The notes: generated from the sequence alone by a model not told the origin. DNA of 64,000 nt from an uncultured Prochlorococcus sp. (GCA_902571335.1 CACGBT010000001.1:111950-175949); one strand, 5' to 3'. Counted from the first letter of the stretch, positions 15,228 through 23,873 are shown. Program-made: numbers and translations.

Positions 15228-15530
15228 ATGGCTTATTCAGAAACAAGAATAGTAATAGGTGGTCTAGCCCACGTACCTGTGCTTATTTTTATAGCCAATT
15301 TTATAAAAGGTAAGTTTGGAATTAAAACTGAAGAGACAAAAAATAATGTGGTTAAAGAAGAGCCTGTTAAAATTATTGAGCTAAAAAATACAGTAATTAA
15401 AGAAGCAAAATCAGAAACTTTAAAGAAACTTTCAAATAAGCTGGATAAAATTGAACAGAAGGCTGATGACGTTTATGAAAAGATAAAGAAGAAAAAAAAG
15501 AATAAGAAGAAGAAAAAAAAGAATAATTAA
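15228..15530 (+). CDS. Membrane-anchored protein with poly-lysine tail
   Basis: The 100-residue product has an N-terminal hydrophobic segment (IVIGGLAHVPVLIFIANFI, about 8-26), a charged helical middle that looks like a coiled coil (ETLKKLSNKLDKIEQKADDVYEKI) and a final run of about 14 residues made almost only of Lys and Asn. The lysine tail could bind nucleic acid or acidic membrane lipid. The last 4 nt overlap the convergent gene at 15527. Function is unknown. Confidence 0.55.
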   Translation: MAYSETRIVIGGLAHVPVLIFIANFIKGKFGIKTEETKNNVVKEEPVKIIELKNTVIKEAKSETLKKLSNKLDKIEQKADDVYEKIKKKKKNKKKKKKNN

Positions 15531-15712
15531 ATTGAGATCCTATCAAGCATCAATATATCTTGAGCTTGTATTGTATCTCTCATATTTTCGTCTTCGGGAT
15601 CTTTATAAGATTCAATTTCAGCTTGAATTTTTCTCTTGTAAACTCCTTTGATATAGTCCATTTCTCTTTTGTCTTTGTCCAGAATTGAGAATGGTGATCT
15701 TCTTAAGTGCAT
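15527..15712 (-). CDS. Small charged hypothetical protein (61 residues)
   Basis: The product starts MHLRRSPFSILDKDKREMDY, continues IKGVYKRKIQAEIESYKDPE and ends QAQDILMLDRISI. It is soluble and helical. It lies 27 nt behind the 44-residue gene at 15740-15874 on the same strand, and its stop overlaps the end of the convergent lysine-rich gene. No family is recognised. Confidence 0.55.
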   Translation of the reverse strand: MHLRRSPFSILDKDKREMDYIKGVYKRKIQAEIESYKDPEDENMRDTIQAQDILMLDRISI

Positions 15713-15739
15713 AACTTTCTCTTTATAAATAAGTTTTGA

Positions 15740-15874
15740 TTAGTTCCAGTTCTTATCAGATTCAACAAAGCTATCCAGTGTTTGCTGATTCCTGATTTCT
15801 TCCTCAAGAAGTTCCTCTTCTGATCTTTCTTCAATCTCAGATTTATGATCTTCTAGGTTGGATTTGGTAGACAT
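15740..15874 (-). CDS. Small acidic helical protein (44 residues)
   Basis: ATG at 15874 to TAA at 15740-15742. The product starts MSTKSNLEDHKSEIEERSEE and is very rich in Glu through the middle, ending SFVESDKNWN. It is a probable single helix or coiled coil. It precedes the 61-residue gene in a likely two-gene unit; the acidic and basic character of the pair could mean they bind each other, but that is speculation. Confidence 0.5.
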   Translation of the reverse strand: MSTKSNLEDHKSEIEERSEEELLEEEIRNQQTLDSFVESDKNWN

Positions 15875-15934
15875 TTACTCATGACGACTACATCTATGTT
15901 CTAACTAGTCAGACAGGCCACCCGACTAATAAAT

Positions 15935-16027
15935 ATGTACGGTTTAAGGTACTCCTATATACGGATAAAGGATCAACAATTGAATTTGAATATGGTTAAA
16001 AGGATTTTGAGTAAATTAATAATATAA
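15935..16027 (+). CDS. Possible 30-residue micro-ORF
   Basis: ATG at 15935 to TAA at 16025-16027 encodes MYGLRYSYIRIKDQQLNLNM and a basic hydrophobic tail. The frame is open for about 10 codons upstream of the ATG. Composition is slightly more even than the surrounding spacer. Weak support only: no Shine-Dalgarno and no family. Confidence 0.25.
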   Translation: MYGLRYSYIRIKDQQLNLNMVKRILSKLII

Positions 16028-16093
16028 AATTACTTTTTGGGGACTTATATTCTTTTTGCAGATGATGTTACCTTTATGAGATGATTTTTTTGA

Positions 16094-16135
16094 TTGACAG
16101 TCGATCTAGAATAAGGGGCAATTAGCTCCTTTTTT
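16094..16135 (+). promoter_or_regulatory. Conserved leader element upstream of DUF3764-like copy 2
   Basis: TTGACAGTC begins exactly 42 nt before the ATG at 16136, the same distance as at copy 1. The element ends AATTAGCTCCTTTTTT directly before the start codon. See the matching block at 13836-13877; identity is 31 of 42 with no gap. It could be a shared promoter, a shared leader bound by a regulator, or an sRNA target. Confidence 0.6.
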
Positions 16136-16420
16136 ATGTCTATTGAAACAACCGTTTTAGATTTCAAATTAAGCAATACTTTTGAGGAATATGAGGCTCA
16201 TATGAATGCTCCTGAACAACAGGCCATGTTTAAAGAGATGGGAGTGAAAACTTTTTATATTGGCAAATCATTGGAAGACCCCAAAAGAGCAACTGTTATG
16301 TTTCAGGGACCAGTAAATACTTGTTACGACATCTTTGTTAATCCAGAAACTAAGCCAATAGTCGAAGCATCCGGTCATATTTATGAAGGGACAATAATTA
16401 ACCGCTGGATTTCTGAATAA
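16136..16420 (+). CDS. DUF3764-like small protein, copy 2
   Basis: The 94-residue soluble paralog of 13878-14156 starts MSIETTVLDFKLSNTFEEYE, contains KEMGVKTFYIGKSLEDPKRA and ends with KPIVEASGHIYEGTIINRW. I judge protein identity to copy 1 at well under half of positions, lower than that of the upstream leaders. It is the last protein gene before the tRNA pair. No function is known. Confidence 0.7.
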   Translation: MSIETTVLDFKLSNTFEEYEAHMNAPEQQAMFKEMGVKTFYIGKSLEDPKRATVMFQGPVNTCYDIFVNPETKPIVEASGHIYEGTIINRWISE

Positions 16421-16470
16421 TTTCTTTGTGCGATAGTGGTGATCTCAATGATACCAAGCTATCCCGCGAG

Positions 16471-16542
<72 letters not shown>

Positions 16543-16551
16543 AATTTTAAG

Positions 16552-16633
16552 TGGGCCGGGTTGGATTTGAACCAACGTAGGCAGAGCCAGCGGATTTACA
16601 GTCCGCCCCCTTTAACCACTCGGGCACCGACCC
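16552..16633 (-). tRNA. tRNA-Tyr (anticodon GUA)
   Basis: An 82-nt tRNA with a long variable arm: acceptor GGGTCGG / CCGGCCC plus discriminator A, D-arm GCCCGAGTGGTTAAAGGG, anticodon stem GCGGA/TCCGC with loop CTGTAAA, and T-arm TTGGTTCAAATCCAA. The anticodon GTA and class II variable arm identify tRNA-Tyr. It lies 9 nt upstream of tRNA-Thr and is probably co-transcribed with it. Confidence 0.96.
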
Positions 16634-16735
16634 CCACTATTTGAACTTATCAGTTAATGGACACTTTGTGTGAAATTGTTTTGGTTTTTTTGTTTCTTTA
16701 TAGATAGCATTTGTAAAGAAAAGACTTTATTGATG

Positions 16736-17176
16736 ATGAATATTTTATTGATAAATGGACCAAATCTAAATCTTTTGGGCACTAGAGAACCTGAAATATA
16801 TGGTAATAAAACATTAAGTGATATAGAAAAAGATTTAACTAAATTTGCTAAAGAAAAAAGTATTAACCTTGAATGTTTTCAAAGTAATCACGAAGGAGAA
16901 ATAGTAGATAAAATTCAGGATTCTGTAAAAAAAATCCAAGGTATTCTTATAAATGCTGGCGCTTTTACTCATACCTCGATTTCTATTCGTGATGCTTTAA
17001 TTGGATCAAAAATTCCGTTTGTAGAGTTACATATTTCAAATATTTTCAGTAGAGAAGATTTTCGTAAAGAATCTTTTCTTACAGACAAAGCTATAGGAAT
17101 TATTAGTGGATTCGGCATATCAAGTTATTCCTTAGCTCTTGAAGGAATCATTGGATATTTGAGTATTAAAGATTAA
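16736..17176 (+). CDS. aroQ: 3-dehydroquinate dehydratase, type II
   Basis: AroQ converts 3-dehydroquinate to 3-dehydroshikimate in the shikimate pathway. The 146-residue protein starts [20 protein letters not shown], with the catalytic tyrosine in the following IYG, then [28 protein letters not shown] and [18 protein letters not shown], all hallmarks of the flavodoxin-like type II enzyme. The frame is open upstream to 16670, but starts at 16733/16736 match the family N-terminus. miaE follows at once (stop then ATG). Confidence 0.95.
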   Translation: MNILLINGPNLNLLGTREPEIYGNKTLSDIEKDLTKFAKEKSINLECFQSNHEGEIVDKIQDSVKKIQGILINAGAFTHTSISIRDALIGSKIPFVELHISNIFSREDFRKESFLTDKAIGIISGFGISSYSLALEGIIGYLSIKD

Positions 17177-17785
17177 ATGCTAGTCGATTTTAAAAGGCCC
17201 ACTTCTCATATTAAATATTTATCGTCATTTACCTCAGATGAGTGGATCAAACTCGCATTATCTAATCCAATAGATATTCTTATTGACCATGCTCATTGTG
17301 AAAGAAAAGCAGCAGGAGTAGCTATTCAATTGATGTTTAGATATCCATCAGAACCAAATCTGGCAGAAGTTCTAAGTCCAATAGCTAGAGAGGAATTAGA
17401 GCATTTTGAAAAAATACTTTATTTTTTAAAGGATCTTGGACATTCTCTTGAGTCCTTAAAACCGCCTCCATATGGAGCTGAATTGTCCAAGAATATAAGA
17501 AAGGAAGAGCCCAATAGAATGCTTGATAGTTTCTTAATAGCAGGACTTATTGAAGCAAGAAGTCATGAAAGATTAAGCTTGCTTGCATTGAATTCTGAAG
17601 ATAAATCGTTTAAATCCCTTTATGAGTCTCTGCTTGAGAGTGAGGCAAGACATTTTGGAGTTTACTGGAAACTAGCGCAAACTAAATTCTCTAAAAATCA
17701 AACTTTCAAAAGGTTAGAGGAATTGTCTGAAATTGAGTCAGCAATACTAGCTGAAACTTTTATATTACCAAGGGTACATAGCTAA
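17177..17785 (+). CDS. miaE: tRNA-(ms2io6A)-hydroxylase, MiaE family
   Basis: MiaE is a diiron oxygenase that hydroxylates the isopentenyl group of ms2i6A37 in tRNA. The 202-residue helical-bundle protein has the ferritin-like iron ligands: HAHCERKAAG (about 37), EELEHFEK (about 74), EARSHERL (about 126) and ESEARHFG (about 158). It starts immediately after the aroQ stop and is followed by cobI after 16 nt, so these form one operon. Confidence 0.88.
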   Translation: MLVDFKRPTSHIKYLSSFTSDEWIKLALSNPIDILIDHAHCERKAAGVAIQLMFRYPSEPNLAEVLSPIAREELEHFEKILYFLKDLGHSLESLKPPPYGAELSKNIRKEEPNRMLDSFLIAGLIEARSHERLSLLALNSEDKSFKSLYESLLESEARHFGVYWKLAQTKFSKNQTFKRLEELSEIESAILAETFILPRVHS

Positions 17786-17801
17786 AGTTAATAAAATAAA
17801 A

Positions 17802-18557
17802 ATGATAATAAACAAGTTCTTAAGTTTACTTAATCGATATAAAACTGATTTACCTACATTAACCATAGTTGGTGTAGGCCCTGGAGATCCATCGCTTTTA
17901 ACAATTGCTGCTGTGGATGCAATAAAAAAAGCGAAAGTTATAGTTTTCCCAATTTCAGATGATAATAAAAAGAGTTTCGCTGCGGAAATAGTCAAGAAAT
18001 ACATCAAATTTAAAAAAAATATCCCTATCATCTTTCCAATGGCAAGGAAGGATTTTGATCCAGATGAAATATGGTCTAATGCTGTAGAAAAAATTGTGAA
18101 ATTTATACAAAATGGCGAATCAGTTGTTTTACTTTGTCTTGGAGATACTTCACTATTTGCAAGTTCTTCTAATATTTTGAGGTTAATAAAAAATAATCAT
18201 GCTGAAATTATTACCAAAACCATACCTGGTATTTCCTCAATTTCAGCAGCAGCAGCTTTGAATGATTTTGATTTGGTAAAAAAAGGTGAGACATTGATCA
18301 TCAAAGAATGCCCTTCTTCAGAATCTGAATTTACGACCCTAATTAGGGAAAGTAAGGTAAATAATACGGTATTGGCCATTATGAAAGTTGGCAAAAGATG
18401 GAATTTAGTCAGAGAAATTTTAAAAAAAGAGGATATCATCAATACAACATTAATAGCTTTAAGTGTTGGGATGCCTGATCAAATTATTCAATATGCATCA
18501 CAATATAAAAAGGAATTTATGCCTTATTTTTCTTTGATTTTGATAAGGTTCGATTAA
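17802..18557 (+). CDS. cobI: Precorrin-2 C20-methyltransferase
   Basis: CobI/CbiL methylates (cobalt-)precorrin-2 at C20 in corrinoid synthesis. The 251-residue tetrapyrrole methylase has the N-terminal SAM-binding TIVGVGPGDPSLLTIAA, a conserved ARKDFDPDEIW stretch in place of the usual PM segment, VVLLCLGDTSLFASS and TIPGISSISAAAA. Start is ATG at 17802. Its presence agrees with pseudocobalamin synthesis in picocyanobacteria. The last base of the stop overlaps the next ATG. Confidence 0.9.
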   Translation: MIINKFLSLLNRYKTDLPTLTIVGVGPGDPSLLTIAAVDAIKKAKVIVFPISDDNKKSFAAEIVKKYIKFKKNIPIIFPMARKDFDPDEIWSNAVEKIVKFIQNGESVVLLCLGDTSLFASSSNILRLIKNNHAEIITKTIPGISSISAAAALNDFDLVKKGETLIIKECPSSESEFTTLIRESKVNNTVLAIMKVGKRWNLVREILKKEDIINTTLIALSVGMPDQIIQYASQYKKEFMPYFSLILIRFD

Positions 18558-19042
18558 TGAATAAAAAAGAAAAATTAGTTGAAAATAAATTTAAATGGCC
18601 AATATGCAAGGATCTATTATTTCTTGTTCTCGAAGATAGGGTTAGTGACATATTTGTTTGTGAATTAGTTTGGGAGAGACTTTTTTATACTAAAGAAACA
18701 ACATTAAATAATTGGGTTTCTAGCGCATTAACTCCTTCTTATTGGTCAGACAAATTTGAAAAAGCTCCTCAAATCATTTCAGAGCGACCAGCCTCAGTAC
18801 ATTTGACTCGATCAATTCCAAAAGACTATAAACAGGGATTGAAAAATTTTCTTAATTTTAGAGGTTATAAGATTAATGAACTCTATCCAAGAAGAACTAG
18901 AAGAGCGACGGCAGTAAATTGGTTGATTTATTGGGCGATTGAAAATGATTGTTTTTCAAAAGATAATAGATTAATGCCGAGTCTTAGTTCACCACCTGTT
19001 AATCCAGTTAAAGGACATTTTGGCGATCCAGAAATCAAATAA
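18557..19042 (+). CDS. DUF1823 family protein
   Basis: The 161-residue soluble protein carries features of the cyanobacterial DUF1823 family: FKWPICKDLLFLVLEDRVSD with a conserved VCELVWERL, RPASVHLTRSIPKDYKQGLK, FRGYKINELYPRRTRRATAVNWL and a proline-rich PPVNPVKGHFGDPE tail. Function is unknown. The start overlaps the end of cobI by one base, so translation is coupled. Confidence 0.82.
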   Translation: MNKKEKLVENKFKWPICKDLLFLVLEDRVSDIFVCELVWERLFYTKETTLNNWVSSALTPSYWSDKFEKAPQIISERPASVHLTRSIPKDYKQGLKNFLNFRGYKINELYPRRTRRATAVNWLIYWAIENDCFSKDNRLMPSLSSPPVNPVKGHFGDPEIK

Positions 19043-19116
19043 GTTTTTTTGAATAAGGTAAATGATTCTATTAAAGGTATAGTTGTAATGGATACTACTT
19101 TCTTTGGAGAGAAGAA

Positions 19117-20490
19117 TTGATTCTTCCCACAATAGCAATTATCGGAAGACCTAATGTTGGGAAATCTACCTTAGTTAATCGTCTTTGCCAAAGTAATGAT
19201 GCAATAGTATTTGATAAACCTGGTGTTACAAGAGATAGAACTTATCAAAATGCTTCATGGGGAGGAAAGGAATTTCAAATAGTTGATACAGGAGGTTTAG
19301 TTTTTGATGATGATAGTGAATTTCTCCCAGAGATAAGGACACAAGTTTTCTTGGCTTTAGAAGAGGCTTCACTCGCGTTACTGGTTGTAGATGGGAATCA
19401 AGGCGTTACTGATGGTGATTTATCAATAGCAAAATGGTTAAGAAACTCAAGCTGTAAAACAATTGTTGCTGTTAATAAATGCGAATCGACTACTCTTGGA
19501 ATCTCCTTAGCTTCAGAGTTCTGGAAATTAGGGTTGGGCGAACCTAATCCTGTTTCGGCTATTCATGGTACAGGTACTGGTGATTTGTTAGATCTTGTTA
19601 TTGGGGAACTTCCTGAAAATAATATTCAGGATGTAGAAGAAAAGATAATGATGTCAATTATTGGCAGGCCAAATGTGGGTAAATCTAGTTTGTTAAATTC
19701 AATCTCTGGAGAAAAACGAGCAATAGTTAGCGATATTAGTGGAACTACAACTGATTCGATAGATACTCTCATAAAAAAAGGTGATCATCAATGGAAAATT
19801 GTTGATACTGCAGGGATTAGAAGAAAGAAAAATGTTAAATACGGTACCGAATTTTTTGGTATTAATAGAGCTTTTAAATCTATTGATAGAAGTGATGTTT
19901 GTGTTCTAGTTATAGATGCTATAGATGGAGTAACTGATCAAGACCAGAAGTTAGCAGGGCGTATAGAGGAACAAGGAAGAGCTTGTATAATTGTTGTTAA
20001 TAAATGGGATCTTGTAGAAAAAAATAGTTCAACAATTTATCAAGTAGAAAAAGAACTTAGATCTAAACTTTATTTTTTACACTGGTCAAAAATGATTTTT
20101 ATATCTGCTCTAACTGGACAAAGAGTTGATAATATTTTCGAGCATGCTCTTAATGCTGTAAATCAACATAGAAGAAGAGTTACAACTTCAGTTGTTAATG
20201 AAGTGCTTAAAGAATCAATCAGTTGGAAAAGCCCTCCTACCAAAAGAAGCGGCAAGCAAGGTAGGATTTATTACGGTACTCAAGTAAAGAATAAACCTCC
20301 AACTTTTACTCTTTTTGTAAACGACCCTAAATTATTTGGGATAACTTACAGAAGATATATTGAAAAACAAATTAGATTGAATTTAGGTTTTGAAGGCACC
20401 CCTCTTATTTTACTTTGGAGAGGAAAACAACAAAGAGCCTTAAATAAAGAAGTCGATAGGGAAAATATTGAGTTAATTCAAAAAGATTAA
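19117..20490 (+). CDS. der: Ribosome-associated GTPase Der (EngA)
   Basis: Der is a double-GTPase needed for 50S subunit maturation. The 457-residue protein contains two G domains: the first with GRPNVGKS (about 10-17), DTGG and NKCE; the second with GRPNVGKSS (about 184), DTAGIRRK and NKWD. A C-terminal KH-like domain follows (about 355-457, including [23 protein letters not shown] residues). Start is TTG at 19117. The stop overlaps the next start, so expression is coupled. Confidence 0.96.
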   Translation: MILPTIAIIGRPNVGKSTLVNRLCQSNDAIVFDKPGVTRDRTYQNASWGGKEFQIVDTGGLVFDDDSEFLPEIRTQVFLALEEASLALLVVDGNQGVTDGDLSIAKWLRNSSCKTIVAVNKCESTTLGISLASEFWKLGLGEPNPVSAIHGTGTGDLLDLVIGELPENNIQDVEEKIMMSIIGRPNVGKSSLLNSISGEKRAIVSDISGTTTDSIDTLIKKGDHQWKIVDTAGIRRKKNVKYGTEFFGINRAFKSIDRSDVCVLVIDAIDGVTDQDQKLAGRIEEQGRACIIVVNKWDLVEKNSSTIYQVEKELRSKLYFLHWSKMIFISALTGQRVDNIFEHALNAVNQHRRRVTTSVVNEVLKESISWKSPPTKRSGKQGRIYYGTQVKNKPPTFTLFVNDPKLFGITYRRYIEKQIRLNLGFEGTPLILLWRGKQQRALNKEVDRENIELIQKD

Positions 20491-21404
20491 TGAATTTGCT
20501 AACTAAATTTTCTGTTGGGCAATACGTTTATGGCAATAGAAGTTGGCTAAGAATTATTGATAGTAGATTAAAAATAATTATCTTAATGATATTTTTAATC
20601 ACTCCAATTTGGGCTGGTCCAATATGGCGATTAAGTTTAGTTGGTTTCTTACTATCAATTACTTTTTTAAGTTTATTGCCATCTAGAGTATGGTGGCGAT
20701 CATTATTTTTTCTCTCATGCTTATCGCTATTAATTGGAGTTATATCAATTATTGCCTCTTCTGATATTCAATCTCTTGATGGACACTTAAGAGATCCCAA
20801 CGAGTTGCAAGTAGTACTTGAAAGCTATCAAGAATGGAATATTCTGCAAATTCCTATGCAGAAGATATGGTTCATAAATTTTGGTCCCTATAATTTATCA
20901 AGAAAAGCCTTTGAATTAGGAATTAAAACATCCACTTTGATATTTACCGTTATTCATAGTGTAAATTTGATGCTATTAACCACTTTGCAAGAAGACATTG
21001 TATGGGGATTAAGTTGGTTTATGTATCCATTAAGAAAGATTGGATTACCAATAAGTAAGTGGCTTTTTCAGTTATTGATTGCATTACGTTTTATTCCTCT
21101 AGTTCAGGAAGAATTTCAAAATATAATTAAATCAGTGTCTGTAAGATCAATAAATTTTCGAAATTTAGGATTAAAGAAATCCTTTAATATTTTATTAATC
21201 TTTGTGGAAAGGTTATTTCAAAATATATTTCTGAGAATTGATCAAGGAGCAGATTCATTGCTCTCAAAGAAAAAAATTATTTTAAAAACCAGTAGATTTA
21301 GAACTCTTCATCCTTCAAAATCTCTCAATGTGATTGTTAATACATTATCGATTTGTTTTATTTGCATAGCAATTTTTCTTAGAAAACTGTATGGTGCATT
21401 ATAA
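20490..21404 (+). CDS. EcfT/CbiQ-type transporter transmembrane protein
   Basis: The 304-residue membrane protein has about five to six helices and the T-component layout: YVYGNRSWLRIIDSRLKII near the N-terminus, a long loop, and the coupling-helix region RFIPLVQEEFQNIIKSVSVRS that normally touches the ATPase subunits. It belongs to energy-coupling factor vitamin or metal transporters. No A or S component is in the window, so it must work with subunits encoded elsewhere. It overlaps der by one base. Confidence 0.85.
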   Translation: MNLLTKFSVGQYVYGNRSWLRIIDSRLKIIILMIFLITPIWAGPIWRLSLVGFLLSITFLSLLPSRVWWRSLFFLSCLSLLIGVISIIASSDIQSLDGHLRDPNELQVVLESYQEWNILQIPMQKIWFINFGPYNLSRKAFELGIKTSTLIFTVIHSVNLMLLTTLQEDIVWGLSWFMYPLRKIGLPISKWLFQLLIALRFIPLVQEEFQNIIKSVSVRSINFRNLGLKKSFNILLIFVERLFQNIFLRIDQGADSLLSKKKIILKTSRFRTLHPSKSLNVIVNTLSICFICIAIFLRKLYGAL

Positions 21405-21422
21405 ATAACACAATATTTAAGT

Positions 21423-21689
21423 TTGAGTTCTGAGCGTTATTTAAACCATCCAACATTTGGGATGTTGTACCAAGTTTCTCCTGGAACTGATGGGAGAGAT
21501 ATTTATGCGACTTTATACGCTCAAAAAATGTTTTTTTTGGTGGAAGTTAGACAGAGAGAAGTTTATTTTGAAGTTATACCTTATTTAGATGCCCGCAATC
21601 AGGCTGAATTAAATCTTCAAAAAGCTAGAAGAAAAGGATCTGAAGAGCTATCTAAATGGGAAAATTTATTCACGCAAACTTTCATATAA
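21423..21689 (+). CDS. pipX: PipX, co-activator of NtcA and PII partner
   Basis: PipX binds NtcA as a co-activator when 2-oxoglutarate is high, and binds PII when it is low. The 88-residue protein shows the family pattern YLNHPTFGMLY, YATLYAQKMFFLV, DARNQAELNLQKARRKG and a final WENLFTQTF. Start is TTG at 21423. The pipY gene follows 3 nt later, as in other cyanobacteria, which strengthens the call. Confidence 0.92.
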   Translation: MSSERYLNHPTFGMLYQVSPGTDGRDIYATLYAQKMFFLVEVRQREVYFEVIPYLDARNQAELNLQKARRKGSEELSKWENLFTQTFI

Positions 21690-21692
21690 AAG

Positions 21693-22328
21693 GTGAACCC
21701 TGCAAATTATTTAAAAATAAAAAATAAAATCCCAACAAATGTAAATATTCTTGCAGTAAGTAAAGGATTTAAAAGTCAAGAAATCAAAACTATTCAAAAT
21801 ATAGGTCAGAATGATTTTGGTGAGAGTAAGTTTCAAGAGGCATTTGAAAAACAATTAATGTTAAAAGACCTTAAACAAATAAATTGGCACTTTATCGGAA
21901 GAATACAAAGTAATAAAATAAGAAGGATAGTTCAAAATTTTAAATATATTCATTCAGTAGATTCATTTGAAAAGTTGCAAAAGATATCTAATATTTCATT
22001 TGAAGAGAAGAAATATCCATTAATAATGTTGCAGGTTAAGTTGAGTGATGACCCTACTAAAGGAGGATTTAATCCTGAATTTTTAAAATTGAAATGGAGA
22101 GAAATTCAAGAGTTGAAAAATATTTCATTAAAAGGATTGATGACTATCAATCCTAAAGGACTTAGTTCTAAAGAAAATTCAGAGTTGTTCAAAAGATGCC
22201 GAGCCCTCGCCGATTCGCTACAACTTCCAGATTGTTCCATGGGGATGTCAGGTGATTGGGAGGAAGCTATTGACGCTGGATCAACTTGGTTAAGATTAGG
22301 AGCATTGATTTTTGGAGGTAGAACCTAA
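21693..22328 (+). CDS. pipY: PipY/YggS-family pyridoxal phosphate homeostasis protein
   Basis: This PLP-binding single-domain TIM barrel keeps vitamin B6 and amino-acid pools balanced. The 211-residue protein has the PLP lysine in NILAVSKGFK (Lys24), FGESKFQEAFEK, WHFIGRIQSNKIRRI, KGLMTINPKG and CSMGMSGDWEEAIDAGSTWLRLGALIFG. Start is GTG at 21693, 3 nt behind pipX, so co-expression is expected. sepF follows about 150 nt on. Confidence 0.95.
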   Translation: MNPANYLKIKNKIPTNVNILAVSKGFKSQEIKTIQNIGQNDFGESKFQEAFEKQLMLKDLKQINWHFIGRIQSNKIRRIVQNFKYIHSVDSFEKLQKISNISFEEKKYPLIMLQVKLSDDPTKGGFNPEFLKLKWREIQELKNISLKGLMTINPKGLSSKENSELFKRCRALADSLQLPDCSMGMSGDWEEAIDAGSTWLRLGALIFGGRT

Positions 22329-22406
22329 TTAGTTATTTTTTTATAAAAATCTTATCTATAAACTTGCAGTAAAGTACAACTAACGTTATTTAAGTATAGG
22401 TAGTTT

Positions 22407-22451
22407 ATTCATTTAAAAAATGAATCTATTGCTTAAGGTTCTAAACCTTAG
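22407..22451 (+). promoter_or_regulatory. Tandem hairpins in the sepF leader
   Basis: Two adjacent inverted repeats lie between pipY and sepF: ATTCATT/AATGAAT (22407-22425, loop TAAAA) and CTTAAGGTT/AACCTTAG (22432-22451, loop CTA, one bulge). Neither is followed by a T-run, so neither is a typical terminator. They end 26 nt before the sepF start, leaving room for the AAGAGGA ribosome binding site. Confidence 0.45.
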
Positions 22452-22477
22452 TAATCAATTTCAAGAGGATTTAAAAG

Positions 22478-23053
22478 GTGTCACTTATTTCTAGATTAAA
22501 GGCAGTTGTTGCAGGGGATGAGTATCTCGATGATGATTTTGATGAGATGGACTATGCCTCAGGTGATGAATTAGATGATATTAATGATTTCAATCAAAAT
22601 CCAAGGAATTCTAATGCCCTTGCAAATTCAAATCCATTCGATTTTATGAATAACAACAGATCATCAAAAGTAGTTGGAATGCCTGGGATCTCGAATTCAT
22701 CTTCAGAAGTAAGCTTAATGGAACCAAGAAGTTTTGATGAGATGCCTCAAGCTATACAAGCATTAAGAGAGAGAAAAACTGTAATTCTAAATTTAACTAT
22801 GATGGATCCTGATCAAGCTCAAAGAGCAGTTGATTTTGTTGCTGGAGGCACATTTGCAATTGATGGACATCAAGAGAGAGTCGGCGAAAGTATTTTTCTT
22901 TTTGCACCAAGTTGTGTAAATGTAACCAGTTCTTCCCCAGAAGAAGCTTCTCCTTCTTCTGTACCTACAGAAAATGCACCACAATATAGTTTGAGCAAAA
23001 ACACTGCGCCTGAACCAGCATGGGGGAATTCTAAATTAAGTGCTTATTCATGA
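22478..23053 (+). CDS. sepF: Cell division protein SepF
   Basis: SepF links FtsZ to the membrane and shapes the division septum. The 191-residue protein has an N-terminal amphipathic membrane-binding start ([11 protein letters not shown]), a disordered acidic linker (about 15-80) and the SepF core (about 82-150) with [36 protein letters not shown] and [12 protein letters not shown]. Start is GTG at 22478 behind AAGAGGA. The gene sits next to pipY, as ylmE and ylmF do in Gram-positive bacteria. Confidence 0.95.
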   Translation: MSLISRLKAVVAGDEYLDDDFDEMDYASGDELDDINDFNQNPRNSNALANSNPFDFMNNNRSSKVVGMPGISNSSSEVSLMEPRSFDEMPQAIQALRERKTVILNLTMMDPDQAQRAVDFVAGGTFAIDGHQERVGESIFLFAPSCVNVTSSSPEEASPSSVPTENAPQYSLSKNTAPEPAWGNSKLSAYS

Positions 23054-23060
23054 TTAATCT

Positions 23061-23873
23061 GTGACTGATAAAATTGCGATTATTGGTTTTGGAAATATTG
23101 CAAATGCTATAATAACTCCACTTTTAGATAAAAAATTAATTCATCCAGAGAACATTTTTTGTGTTGTTAATTCAGGAAAAAGTGTAGAGAATATTAAAAA
23201 AAATTATCCATATAATATAAACGTTTATAAATCAGGTTCTAAAGAGTCAAAAATAATTTGGGGTTGTCAGTATAAACTTCTTTCGATAAAACCCCAACAA
23301 TTAAATGATATTAATGAGGCCCAACATATAAAAAACAAGGACAATTTAATTGTCTCAATTCTTGCTGGAGTTTCAATCAATAGGCTTAATAAAAAATTTC
23401 CTAACCATAAATGTGTGAGGGTGGTTCCAAATATTCCAATAACTATTGGAAAAGGTTTATCAGGTATTGCTTGGGGAGAAGAAATTACTAAAGATCAGAA
23501 ACAATTTACTAAAAAATTATTTGAAAATACTAGTAAGGTATATGAATTTCCTGAAGATTATCTTGATATCTTTTTAGCATTAACTTCATCAGGGCCTGCA
23601 ATTATTGCTTTAATTATTGAAGCATTAAGTGATGGTGGTTTAGGTGGTGGATTACCAAAGATACTTTCAGAGGAACTTGTTATGGAGATGATACTTGGGA
23701 CTATAAGTTTAATTAAAGAAAAAAAGATAACTACCGCAGAGCTTAAAAATTTAGTAACCTCTCCTGGTGGAACAACTATTTCGGCCTTAAGAGTATTAGA
23801 AGAAAAAAGTGTAAGGTCAGCATTAATTGAATCAATAATTTCTGCTAGTAACAGAAGTAAAGAGTTTTGTTAG
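23061..23873 (+). CDS. proC: Pyrroline-5-carboxylate reductase
   Basis: ProC catalyses the last step of proline synthesis with NAD(P)H. The 270-residue protein has the Rossmann motif IGFGNIANAI (8-17), a typical SIKPQ segment, RVVPNIPITIGKGLSGIAWG, the catalytic ALTSSGPAIIALIIEAL helix and the C-terminal TSPGGTTISALRVLEE signature. Start is GTG at 23061, 7 nt after the sepF stop. It converges with the glycosyltransferase gene with a 4-nt overlap. Confidence 0.95.
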   Translation: MTDKIAIIGFGNIANAIITPLLDKKLIHPENIFCVVNSGKSVENIKKNYPYNINVYKSGSKESKIIWGCQYKLLSIKPQQLNDINEAQHIKNKDNLIVSILAGVSINRLNKKFPNHKCVRVVPNIPITIGKGLSGIAWGEEITKDQKQFTKKLFENTSKVYEFPEDYLDIFLALTSSGPAIIALIIEALSDGGLGGGLPKILSEELVMEMILGTISLIKEKKITTAELKNLVTSPGGTTISALRVLEEKSVRSALIESIISASNRSKEFC

